NCBI RefSeq assembly: GCF_014077625.1
Contig: NZ_JACFXU010000014.1
Location: 62,001-126,000 of the forward strand
Direction: 5' to 3'
DNA: 64,000 nt
From: Sediminihaliea albiluteola
GTDB taxonomy: Bacteria; Pseudomonadota; Gammaproteobacteria; Pseudomonadales; Halieaceae
In this document: piece by piece, positions 36,620 to 43,988 of the stretch
Numbering within the stretch: position 1 is the first letter of the stretch
How the letters are laid out: the number at the start of each line of letters is the position of its first letter
Notes under the pieces: generated by a model
Databases searched by the model: none
Told to the model about the DNA's origin: nothing
What the model saw: the letters and a program-made list of their open reading frames with translations, nothing else
Program-made: the position numbers and the translations under genes

Positions 36620-37543
36620 CTATTTAAGCAGCTGTGGCGACAGTTTTTCCACCATACGCCGCACTCCCTCGCGCCAGTCGACCTGAGTGGGGCCAATCAA
36701 CTCGTGCATGCGGGTAGTATCGATACTCAAGCTGCCAAAGGCTTTCGGGTTTTCCTTAAACACGGGCTCCAAACCAGTGAGCTCAGTCATATAAGCGCAC
36801 CACTCTTCAATGCTAGTTTTTTGGGAGCCACCAAAGTTCAAGGTGGTAACCTCCGGTGTCGCCGCAGCCAAGAGACGGGGCAACTTCTCCAGATAGTCAT
36901 CCACATGCAGCAGGTGATACTCATTGGGGCCTTCAGGGTGCAGCTCGATAGGCATACCCTGCTCCATCATTAACAAATGGTACCAAGGCCAACCGCCGTT
37001 ATCGCCATAGGGCACACTGAGCCGGGCAATAGTGGTGGGAATACCGAACTGGTGGGCAACAAAACGACACACGGTTTCTGCCGCAATTTTACTGATGCTG
37101 TAGGTTGGAAACATCACCCGGTGGTTATCGCCCAAGGGCGCATTTTCCGCCAGTGCTTGATGCCCAGCGTACTCATAAACTGCCGTGGAAGACATGTGCA
37201 GAAAGGCTTTCACCTTGCGGCAATGCATCATTAAACGGCCCACCCCTTCGGCGTTGGCGGCAAGGTCGTATTCAAAGTCGCCGCTTTTAACTACCGCAAA
37301 ATTAACGACATAGTCAAAATCATCCGGCACGCCCGCTAGACCATCGGTCTGCGCCAGATCGGCCTGTATGCACTTTGCACCTAAGGCCTCCATGCGCGCC
37401 CGATCTTCGGGCTTAGAAAAGCGAGCAAGGGCGTAAACCTCTGCAACACCTGCCCAAGCCGCCACTACCGGCTCAGCAACCTGTCCGGTAGGACCAGTGA
37501 TTAAAATTTTCTTAGCGCGAATATCTACTGGATCAAGTGCCAT
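36620..37543 (-). CDS. NAD-dependent epimerase/dehydratase (extended SDR)
   Basis: A 307-residue extended short-chain dehydrogenase. The N-terminal NAD(P) motif is ITGPTGQVAEP, the catalytic Ser/Thr region is LHMSSTAVYEYAG, and Tyr/Lys are in YSISKIAAE. It matches the sugar epimerase and 3-beta-hydroxysteroid dehydrogenase group broadly; the substrate cannot be told. It begins the minus-strand series that continues through the small membrane protein, DUF1214, sulfotransferase, cysC and sat, so it may prepare the molecule to be sulfated. Confidence 0.82.
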   Translation of the reverse strand: MALDPVDIRAKKILITGPTGQVAEPVVAAWAGVAEVYALARFSKPEDRARMEALGAKCIQADLAQTDGLAGVPDDFDYVVNFAVVKSGDFEYDLAANAEGVGRLMMHCRKVKAFLHMSSTAVYEYAGHQALAENAPLGDNHRVMFPTYSISKIAAETVCRFVAHQFGIPTTIARLSVPYGDNGGWPWYHLLMMEQGMPIELHPEGPNEYHLLHVDDYLEKLPRLLAAATPEVTTLNFGGSQKTSIEEWCAYMTELTGLEPVFKENPKAFGSLSIDTTRMHELIGPTQVDWREGVRRMVEKLSPQLLK

Positions 37544-37623
37544 TACCTATTCCTTATGAGCCTTATCAAGACCCTAAGTCTAAGCCAGAACGGCTACAGA
37601 GCAACCACCCATACGAACTATGT

Positions 37624-38277
37624 TTAGGCTGAGCCATTGTCGTCACACATCACTCGATAGATCTTGGACACTTGATCCAGCGATGAAACCGAACATTGCA
37701 GATCTTTTACCAAGCCATCTTTCAAGCTATACACCCAGCCGTGAACGGAAATCTCATGCCCTCGAGACCAAGCATTCTGCAGGATAGTGGTGTGACAGAC
37801 GTTTGATACCTGGCTCATCACATTGAGCTCACAGAGCAAGTCGATAGCAGCGTCAGGGTCATTCTCCAAAGCATCAAAGCGACTCTGATGATTGTGCTGC
37901 ACATCTTTAATATTGCGCAGCCAGTTATCAATCAAGCCATTATCTTGGTCCTCATAGGCGGCACGCACACCACCGCAATTATAGTGCCCCACCACCAGAA
38001 TGTGCTTAACCTTGAGCACATCGACTGCGTACTGCAACACAGTGAGACAATTGAAGTCGGTATGTACCACCATATTGGCCACATTGCGGTGCACAAAGAC
38101 CTCGCCGGGCATCAAGCCGATGATCTGGTTGGCGGGCACCCGGCTGTCCGAACAGCCTATCCAGAGGTACTCTGGGCTCTGCTGGTTTGCCAGCTTTTCA
38201 AAAAAATCAGGGTCACTGGTCTTAATGCTTTCGGCCCAAGAGCGGTTTTTCTCAAACAGTTTATCAACGCCACTCAC
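37624..38277 (-). CDS. can: Beta-class carbonic anhydrase
   Basis: Interconverts CO2 and bicarbonate. The 217-residue protein has all ligands of the E. coli Can type: Cys42, Asp44 and Arg46 in GCSDSRVPAN, His98 and Cys101 in GHYNCGGV. The start is GTG with AGGAGG upstream. It stands alone, divergent from the thiamine riboswitch operon, and it is transcribed in the same direction as the sulfation genes after an 80-base gap. Confidence 0.96.
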   Translation of the reverse strand: MSGVDKLFEKNRSWAESIKTSDPDFFEKLANQQSPEYLWIGCSDSRVPANQIIGLMPGEVFVHRNVANMVVHTDFNCLTVLQYAVDVLKVKHILVVGHYNCGGVRAAYEDQDNGLIDNWLRNIKDVQHNHQSRFDALENDPDAAIDLLCELNVMSQVSNVCHTTILQNAWSRGHEISVHGWVYSLKDGLVKDLQCSVSSLDQVSKIYRVMCDDNGSA

Positions 38278-38541
38278 TCTCTAATCCTCCTATTTGATCC
38301 AGTCTGCGCCCGCAGCGTCAGTATGCTGAGGCAGCTAATTTTAACCCATTTTTCAGCGCCATGGATGACAATTGTACAAGCCCGCACCAGTGAACTCCGA
38401 GCACTTTCAGCTCGCTGGCCTTAATGCTGACTCTGTGCAATAGCTAACAGAGCACCTGCGTCTAGCTCAAGTAAAAGCCATCACTGCAGGCTTGATCTGC
38501 CTTAAAAGAATCAAGTGGGATCGACATCAGGGTCAATGTTA

Positions 38542-38570
38542 TTGGAATCCTAGCTTATGCGGCCTATAAT
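38542..38570 (+). promoter_or_regulatory. Sigma70-type promoter of the thiamine operon
   Basis: TTGGAA at 38542-38547 and a perfect TATAAT at 38565-38570, separated by 17 bases. A start seven to ten bases downstream would begin the transcript just before the TPP riboswitch. The spacing and perfect -10 make this the best promoter in the window. Confidence 0.8.
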
Positions 38571-38580
38571 GCGCTTGCAA

Positions 38581-38662
38581 ACCTGGGGGAGGCTTCGGCC
38601 TGAGACACTTAAATAGTGGACCCTTTGAACCTGATCCGGTTAGAACCGGCGTAGGGATAGGT
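38581..38662 (+). ncRNA. TPP riboswitch (THI element)
   Basis: The conserved thiamine-pyrophosphate aptamer is readable: GGGGGAGGC, then GGCCTGAGA, ACCCTTTGAACCTGAT, and the P5 hairpin CCGGTTAGAACCGG followed by CGTAGGGA. Closing stem ACCT/AGGT frames the element. It lies in the leader of a TonB receptor, PnuT and a kinase. When TPP is bound, such elements switch off thiamine genes, so these three are probably thiamine-repressed. Confidence 0.95.
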
Positions 38663-38739
38663 ACTACGATTGCGCCACTGATCGGCAGCTTATCAGTTGC
38701 CTGACAGCAGTCCTCCTGATCCAATCCGCTAGTTAAACC

Positions 38740-38776
38740 GGTTCTCTTAATACGCTGTACTTATTATAGGAGAGCC
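38740..38776 (+). promoter_or_regulatory. Shine-Dalgarno-sequestering hairpin of the riboswitch
   Basis: The bases 38740-38749 can pair with 38767-38776 over 10 pairs (two of them G-U), covering the whole AGGAG of the receptor gene. The alternative partner is the riboswitch arm at 38642-38649, which pairs perfectly over eight bases with 38738-38745. The two pairings exclude each other, so TPP binding, which holds that arm in P5, would free the sequestor and block translation. This is an inference from complementarity, not a folding calculation. Confidence 0.6.
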
Positions 38777-38780
38777 ACAA

Positions 38781-40904
38781 ATGTTGCCTTGCAACAAAGC
38801 ATCTTTTTTCTTCCGCAAAACGCTTATTGCGCTCGGTTTAAGCCTAGCCTGCACAGGCCAAGCGGCCGAACTCGAAGAGATTCTGGTCACCGCAGAGTTT
38901 CGCCCCACCCGCCTACTCGATCAACCCAATAGCACCAGCGTGGTGTCGCAATTTGAGATAAAAGAGCGCGCCGCACAGCATTTAGAAGAAGTGCTCAACC
39001 TAGCACCAAACGTAAACTACGCCGGTGGCAGCTCGCGCGCTCGCTTTTACCAGATCCGCGGCATTGGCGAGCGCAGTCAGTTTCAAGAACCTTTGAACCC
39101 CTCTATCGGTTTTATTATCGACGGTATTGACTTCAGTGGCCTTGGCACAGTGGGCGGCCTATTTGATGTCGACCAAGTGGAAGTGCTTCGTGGGCCGCAG
39201 GGCACCTTACACGGCGCCAACGCGCTGGCGGGTTTAATCAACGTGCGCAGTGCTGCACCTAAAAATGAGCCAGGACTGTCAATATCTGCCAGCGCTGCCA
39301 ACTACGACACCTGGAGTTTAGGCCTTGTCGGTACAGGCCCGCTGATCAAGGACACCCTGCTATTTCGCCTCGCCGTGCAGGAATACCGCAGCGACGGCTT
39401 TAGCAAGAACACCTACCTTAAGCGTGACGATACCGCCAATCGCGATGAAACCATGGCTCGCGCCAAACTGCGCTGGCTGGCTAGCGACACAGCGACCCTT
39501 GATGTGACAGCCTTCTACGCCGATGTCGACAATGGCTACGATGTCTTCTCACTCGACAATACACGCCGCACGCTGTCTGACGAGCCCGGCAGCGATAAGC
39601 AGAAATCCTCCGCCCTAGCCTTTGACTGGCAGCAGTCACTTAGTGCTGCGGACTTAGAAGCCAGAGTAAGCTGGGCGAGTTCTGAGAGCGATTATAGCTT
39701 TGACGAAGACTGGGCCTACGTCGGCATTGCACCGGAGCTGGAATACTCTTCCTTTGACCAGTTCCTGCGCGACCGCGACAGCTACAGCGCCGAACTGCGC
39801 CTGCTCTCAAATGAGAGCTCTAGGCTGATTAATGATCGCGGTGACTGGGTGGTCGGTCTTTATTATCTCGCCGATCGCGAGGACCTTGTGCGTCGCTATA
39901 CCTACCTGACACAAGACTTCCGCAGCACTTACGATACCGATACCCTGGCGCTATTCACTCAGCTTGACACGCAACTGAGCGAGCGTTTGAGCCTGCTGAG
40001 CGGTCTGCGTGTAGAGCAGCGCCGAACTGATTATTACGACAATAACGGCGTTGCTAGCGATCCCAAGAAAAACCTCTGGGGCGGGCGCCTGACACTGGAG
40101 TACCAATTGTCAGACGACAGCATGCTTTATGCCGGCCTGTCTCGCGGTTATCGCGCCAATGGCATTAATGCCGGTGTGCTGGCCAGCATGGAAGCTTATA
40201 ACGATCCAGCTGTTCTCGGCTTGCTGGAGCGGGTTCAGCGCTACGACGACGAATCGCTGCTCAACTACGAGGCTGGTTTTAAAGCGAGCTTTTTAGACAA
40301 GCGTCTGAGTACCCGTCTGGCACTGTTCTACATGGATCGAAAAGACCAGCAAGTTAAAGGCTCCCTAGTGATCCCGCGGCCCAATGGCAGCACCGACTTT
40401 ATCGATCACACCAACAACGCCGCCTCAGGTAACAACTATGGTTTAGAGTTAGAGCTCGACTGGTTAGCCACCGACTCGCTGCAGGTCTACGCTCACTTAG
40501 GACTGCTCGAAACTCGCTTTGATGACTACATCAACTCTGATGGCCGAGACCTTTCTGGACGCGACCAAGCCCATGCACCGTCCTATCAATATGCCATTGG
40601 TGGCCGCTATGACCTGGGAGCAGGTTTCTTTGCACGCCTAGATATAGAGGGTAAGGACAAGTTCTACTTTTCCGACCGCCACGAACTGCAGGCGCCCTCC
40701 TTTAATCTTGTGCACATGCGCCTAGGCTACGCCAGCGAGCAGTGGTCGCTGGCACTTTGGGGCCGCAACCTCGGCGACAAGAAGTACGCAGTACGTGGCT
40801 TTGGCAGCTTTGGTAACGACCCGCGCAAAGAATATATCGTGGAGCCTTACTACCAATACGGCGAGCCGCGCCAGGTAGGAATCAGCGCCGATTACCACTT
40901 TTAG
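38781..40904 (+). CDS. TonB-dependent receptor, probable thiamine importer
   Basis: A 707-residue outer-membrane receptor with signal peptide ending TGQAA, TonB box EEILVTAEF, plug motifs QIRGIGERSQFQ and LRGPQGTLHGANALAG, and a C-terminal Phe (ADYHF). The TPP riboswitch in its leader and the following PnuT and kinase genes make thiamine or a precursor the likely substrate; the protein sequence alone cannot tell. The AGGAG ribosome site is part of the riboswitch sequestor. Confidence 0.9.
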   Translation: MLPCNKASFFFRKTLIALGLSLACTGQAAELEEILVTAEFRPTRLLDQPNSTSVVSQFEIKERAAQHLEEVLNLAPNVNYAGGSSRARFYQIRGIGERSQFQEPLNPSIGFIIDGIDFSGLGTVGGLFDVDQVEVLRGPQGTLHGANALAGLINVRSAAPKNEPGLSISASAANYDTWSLGLVGTGPLIKDTLLFRLAVQEYRSDGFSKNTYLKRDDTANRDETMARAKLRWLASDTATLDVTAFYADVDNGYDVFSLDNTRRTLSDEPGSDKQKSSALAFDWQQSLSAADLEARVSWASSESDYSFDEDWAYVGIAPELEYSSFDQFLRDRDSYSAELRLLSNESSRLINDRGDWVVGLYYLADREDLVRRYTYLTQDFRSTYDTDTLALFTQLDTQLSERLSLLSGLRVEQRRTDYYDNNGVASDPKKNLWGGRLTLEYQLSDDSMLYAGLSRGYRANGINAGVLASMEAYNDPAVLGLLERVQRYDDESLLNYEAGFKASFLDKRLSTRLALFYMDRKDQQVKGSLVIPRPNGSTDFIDHTNNAASGNNYGLELELDWLATDSLQVYAHLGLLETRFDDYINSDGRDLSGRDQAHAPSYQYAIGGRYDLGAGFFARLDIEGKDKFYFSDRHELQAPSFNLVHMRLGYASEQWSLALWGRNLGDKKYAVRGFGSFGNDPRKEYIVEPYYQYGEPRQVGISADYHF

Positions 40905-40918
40905 TGAGAGACCTAGCC

Positions 40919-40963
40919 ATGGTAAGCAAGTTCATTCCTGATAAATTGGCTGCCAAGCGATGA
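40919..40963 (+). CDS. 14-codon ORF ending at the pnuT start
   Basis: A short ORF (MVSKFIPDKLAAKR) begins nine bases after a GAGAG ribosome-like site, and its TGA overlaps the pnuT ATG as ATGA. It could be a coupling peptide or chance. Nothing in its composition (two Lys, one Arg, no regulatory codon run) suggests an attenuator. Confidence 0.2.
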   Translation: MVSKFIPDKLAAKR

Positions 40964-41595
40964 CTCAGGAGCAAGTGGCAGAGCAGCTCGCTCAAGCCTG
41001 GGCCGCCCTTTCCGGCTGGGAAGTGGCGGCGGTAGTCTTGGGTGTCGCCTATCTATTGCTGGCAGTCAAAGAAAGTTTGTGGTGTTGGTACGCGGCTTTT
41101 TTTGGCACAGCCATCTCCCTCTACGTGTTTTGGCAGGTAGGGCTATTAATGGAATCGGCGCTGCAAATTTACTATTTAGTGATGGCAGTCTACGGCTGGT
41201 GGCAGTGGCAGCAAAACAGCCACTCCGCCAGCCAAGAGAATAGCGCAAGCGACACCCTGCCGATTTCTCGCTGGGGCTGGCAGCAACATTGTTACGCCCT
41301 CGCGGTGGTACTCACACTCAGTGCCATCAGCGGTACGCTGCTAGCTGAGCACAGCCAAGCTGCCATGCCCTATCTGGACTCATTTACCACTTGGGGTGCC
41401 ATTGTCACCACTTGGATGGTGGCACGCAAAGTCTTGGAAAACTGGCTCTACTGGTTAGTCATAGATGGCGCTTCGATCTATTTGTATATGGATCGTGAGC
41501 TATACCTCTTTGCACTACTCTTTGCGGTGTATTTAGTCATTGTAGTAGCGGGATTCTTGCAGTGGCTGCAAAGTTATCGCAGCAGTCTAGCTTGA
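40960..41595 (+). CDS. pnuT: PnuT, PnuC-family thiamine transporter
   Basis: A 211-residue inner-membrane permease of the PnuC family. About seven hydrophobic segments and the aromatic signatures YYLVMAVYGWWQW and VTTWMVARKVLENWLYWLVID, with SIYLYMDRELYLFALLFAVYLV, identify the family. PnuC imports nicotinamide riboside; PnuT members placed in TPP-riboswitch operons import thiamine instead, and they rely on phosphorylation to trap the substrate. Its end overlaps the kinase gene. Confidence 0.88.
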   Translation: MTQEQVAEQLAQAWAALSGWEVAAVVLGVAYLLLAVKESLWCWYAAFFGTAISLYVFWQVGLLMESALQIYYLVMAVYGWWQWQQNSHSASQENSASDTLPISRWGWQQHCYALAVVLTLSAISGTLLAEHSQAAMPYLDSFTTWGAIVTTWMVARKVLENWLYWLVIDGASIYLYMDRELYLFALLFAVYLVIVVAGFLQWLQSYRSSLA

Positions 41596-42434
41596 AGAGA
41601 CTGGAACAAGTACTGGCCCAGTGGCAGCACTGGGCCACAACTGCCAGCGAGCGCCCGCGTCTTGCCTACAGGCTGGGGGCTGGCCTCAGTAACATTAACT
41701 TCTTGGCTAAAAGTGGCGACGCCGCTTGGGTCATCCGCTTGGATGGCTTTCAGCCCGCCATCAATAGACTCAATCGGCAAAGCGAGTGGCACGTGTTGCA
41801 GGCCGCCTCAGCACAAGGCCTGGCACCGACGCCACGATACTTTAACCCTGAGCTCGGCGCTCTAGTCTGCGACTATTTAAAACCAGACCCCGACCCGCCC
41901 AGCTCACTGGCTGATATTGCCGGACTGCTGCGCCGCATTCACCAACTGCCCGCCCTGCATCAACGACTTGATCTAGGCAAACGTATCGCCCACTACGAAG
42001 ATCTTTGCGCAAAAAACGCCCCTGAAAAACTCGGCGAACTCAGTCCACTCACATTGCAAGTGCAGAGTGTTATCCAGATCTGTGAAGCGCAACTTGGAAC
42101 TTTGCATGTCTGCCACAATGATTTGCTAGCCGCGAACCGCCTCTACAGTGGCGGCCGCTTATGGGCGCTAGACTGGGAATACTGCGCCATGGGCGACCCT
42201 CTCTTTGATTTGGCCGCGCTATCTTGCGGTGATGAACTTGGGCTACCCGCTAGCGAGGAGCTACTACAGCTATACCTCGGCAGAGCCGCCACTGGCCGAG
42301 AGCAGCAAAGCCTTGCGCGCTACCGCGTGCTGTACCGCTATTTGGAATTGCTGTGGCACGCCAGCTTAAGTCCCGACAGCCTTGACTGGCAGAGCAAACT
42401 GGCGGCGCTAATTAAAGAGTTCGACACCTTATAA
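41562..42434 (+). CDS. Aminoglycoside/choline kinase-family kinase, probable thiamine kinase
   Basis: A 290-residue protein with the small-molecule kinase fold of choline and aminoglycoside kinases. The catalytic loop is CHNDLLAANRL and the metal site is LDWEYCAMGDPLFDLA. The family includes ThiK thiamine kinase of E. coli. Position behind PnuT under a TPP riboswitch suggests that it phosphorylates imported thiamine. The GTG start at 41562 overlaps pnuT by 34 bases; a TTG at 41592 overlapping its stop as TTGA is an alternative. A thiamine pyrophosphokinase would be another possible role, but the fold fits ThiK better. Confidence 0.8.
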   Translation: MAAKLSQQSSLKRLEQVLAQWQHWATTASERPRLAYRLGAGLSNINFLAKSGDAAWVIRLDGFQPAINRLNRQSEWHVLQAASAQGLAPTPRYFNPELGALVCDYLKPDPDPPSSLADIAGLLRRIHQLPALHQRLDLGKRIAHYEDLCAKNAPEKLGELSPLTLQVQSVIQICEAQLGTLHVCHNDLLAANRLYSGGRLWALDWEYCAMGDPLFDLAALSCGDELGLPASEELLQLYLGRAATGREQQSLARYRVLYRYLELLWHASLSPDSLDWQSKLAALIKEFDTL

Positions 42435-42440
42435 GGTGTC
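42423..42440. terminator. Perfect 18-base palindrome at the end of the kinase gene
   Basis: GACACCTT and its complement AAGGTGTC flank two bases. It spans the kinase stop codon and lies before the convergent yajQ, so it may act as a short bidirectional hairpin. There is no T tract. Confidence 0.4.
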
Positions 42441-42448
42441 TCAGACGC

Positions 42449-42931
42449 TCAATCCCTAAAGTTAGTAAACTGCAGAGGCTGCTCGAAATCCGCAGCGCGC
42501 AATAGTGCGATGACCTGCTGTAAGTCATCGCGCTTTTTAGCACTGACCCGCACTTGATCGCCTTGAATTTGTGCCTGCACTTTGAGCTTGGCATCTTTGA
42601 TCTTTTTGACCAGCGTCTTACATTGCTGACTATCGAGTCCATGACGCAAAGTCACTGTCTGGCGGACCAACTTACCCGAGGCCACGGGCTCAGCACAGTC
42701 CATAGCAGCGGGATCTATGTCACACTTGATCAAGGCACTGCGCAAGATATCTTCCATTTGTGTGAGCTGAAACTCAGCTTCCGCAGTGAGGGTGACACTG
42801 CGCTCCTCACGCTCAAAGGTGGCATTAACGCCTTTAAAGTCGAAACGGTTCTTTACCACCCGGGATGCCTGGTCAACCGCATTCGTTAATTGATGCAGAT
42901 CCACTTCCGATACCACGTCAAAAGATGGCAT
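42449..42931 (-). CDS. yajQ: YajQ-family nucleotide-binding protein
   Basis: A 160-residue protein of the YajQ family, known to bind nucleotides and in some species cyclic di-GMP, where it changes transcription. Identification rests on MPSFDVVSEVDLHQLTNAVDQAS, NRFDFKGVNA, QVRVSAKKRDDLQQVIALLR and LQFTNFRD. An upstream start would add 13 residues; the ATG chosen matches the family start. It is convergent with the thiamine kinase and divergent from panE. Confidence 0.95.
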   Translation of the reverse strand: MPSFDVVSEVDLHQLTNAVDQASRVVKNRFDFKGVNATFEREERSVTLTAEAEFQLTQMEDILRSALIKCDIDPAAMDCAEPVASGKLVRQTVTLRHGLDSQQCKTLVKKIKDAKLKVQAQIQGDQVRVSAKKRDDLQQVIALLRAADFEQPLQFTNFRD

Positions 42932-43027
42932 AGTGCAAAACTCCAGCCGCAATGAAATGAAGGAGCACATAGTAGTGCGCTGCTTGCAGTTTACAATCCC
43001 CCAGCCCGATCTTCTGAGTAGTTAAAC

Positions 43028-43930
43028 ATGCACTGGCATATACTTGGAGCAGGCGCTATGGGCTGCCTGTTCGCCGCGCAGCTGGACCGTCAAAAAATTC
43101 CGCTAACGCTACTGCTGCGCTCAACGAAAGAGAATCAGTCTGAAATTACTCTCGACATAGAGGGTGTTAGCGGCGCCAGCCAACACCAGCTTGCGGTACA
43201 GGCTTGCTCCGCCAAGGGGCAGATCGATTATCTGCTTGTTATGACTAAAGCTTACGACGTGCTCCCAGCAGTGACTTCCGTAGTCCAGCGTTTAAGCCCT
43301 CAGAGTGTCATACTATTGCTGTCTAATGGCATCGGCTTTGCCGAGCAAATACAGCGCAATCACCCACAGTTACAGCTCGCGCTTGGCACCACGACCGAGG
43401 GCGCTTTTCGCCGCGGCCCCTGGCAAATACAACACGCTGGACTCGGCAGTACCCGCATCGGCCAAGCGGCCACCACAGCAACTCCGGCCTGGTTTGAGGA
43501 CTGGCGCAGCAGTCTTTCTGACTGCCACTGGGATAGACAAATCAGCGCGGCGCAGTGGCGCAAACTGGCTATTAACTGTGCGATTAACCCTCTCAGCGCT
43601 TTAGAGGGTTGCCGCAATGGCGAACTGGCCAGTAAGCCCGCTCTCGCTGCGAAAGTGCGTGAACTCTGTGCTGAAATGACTTTGATCGGGCAAGCTGCTG
43701 GCCAGTGCGCAGCTGTGAGCGGTTTAGAGCACAAGGTATTTGAAGTGATAAAAGCAACGGCAGCGAACCGCTCATCAATGCTGCAGGATATTACAGCCGG
43801 ACGGCGTACCGAGATCGATTACATCAACGGCTATGCCGATCGCTGCGCCAGACAATTTGCTGTAGAGGCACCGTTGAATCGGGAATTACTTGAGGCGCTG
43901 CGGCAGCTCGAGCAAGCCCGCTTCCCCTAG
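43028..43930 (+). CDS. panE: PanE, 2-dehydropantoate 2-reductase (ketopantoate reductase)
   Basis: Reduces 2-dehydropantoate to pantoate with NADPH in pantothenate and CoA synthesis. The 300-residue protein opens with a Rossmann motif (HILGAGAMGCLFAAQL), continues with LLVMTKAYD, TEGAFRRGP, and has the catalytic Lys region KLAINCAINPLSAL and the C-terminal SSMLQDITAGRRTEIDYING. All are standard for PanE. It stands alone, divergent from yajQ. Confidence 0.95.
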   Translation: MHWHILGAGAMGCLFAAQLDRQKIPLTLLLRSTKENQSEITLDIEGVSGASQHQLAVQACSAKGQIDYLLVMTKAYDVLPAVTSVVQRLSPQSVILLLSNGIGFAEQIQRNHPQLQLALGTTTEGAFRRGPWQIQHAGLGSTRIGQAATTATPAWFEDWRSSLSDCHWDRQISAAQWRKLAINCAINPLSALEGCRNGELASKPALAAKVRELCAEMTLIGQAAGQCAAVSGLEHKVFEVIKATAANRSSMLQDITAGRRTEIDYINGYADRCARQFAVEAPLNRELLEALRQLEQARFP

Positions 43931-43988
43931 GCAAGTACAGATTAAATCGCAGCGCTAAATTCTCAGCCGGCGCTTAAGTCTCGCGACC

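Noticed and set aside
37888-38424. A 178-codon ORF opposite carbonic anhydrase
   Set aside because: It is mostly the complement of the can gene; the part beyond has no homology that I can see.
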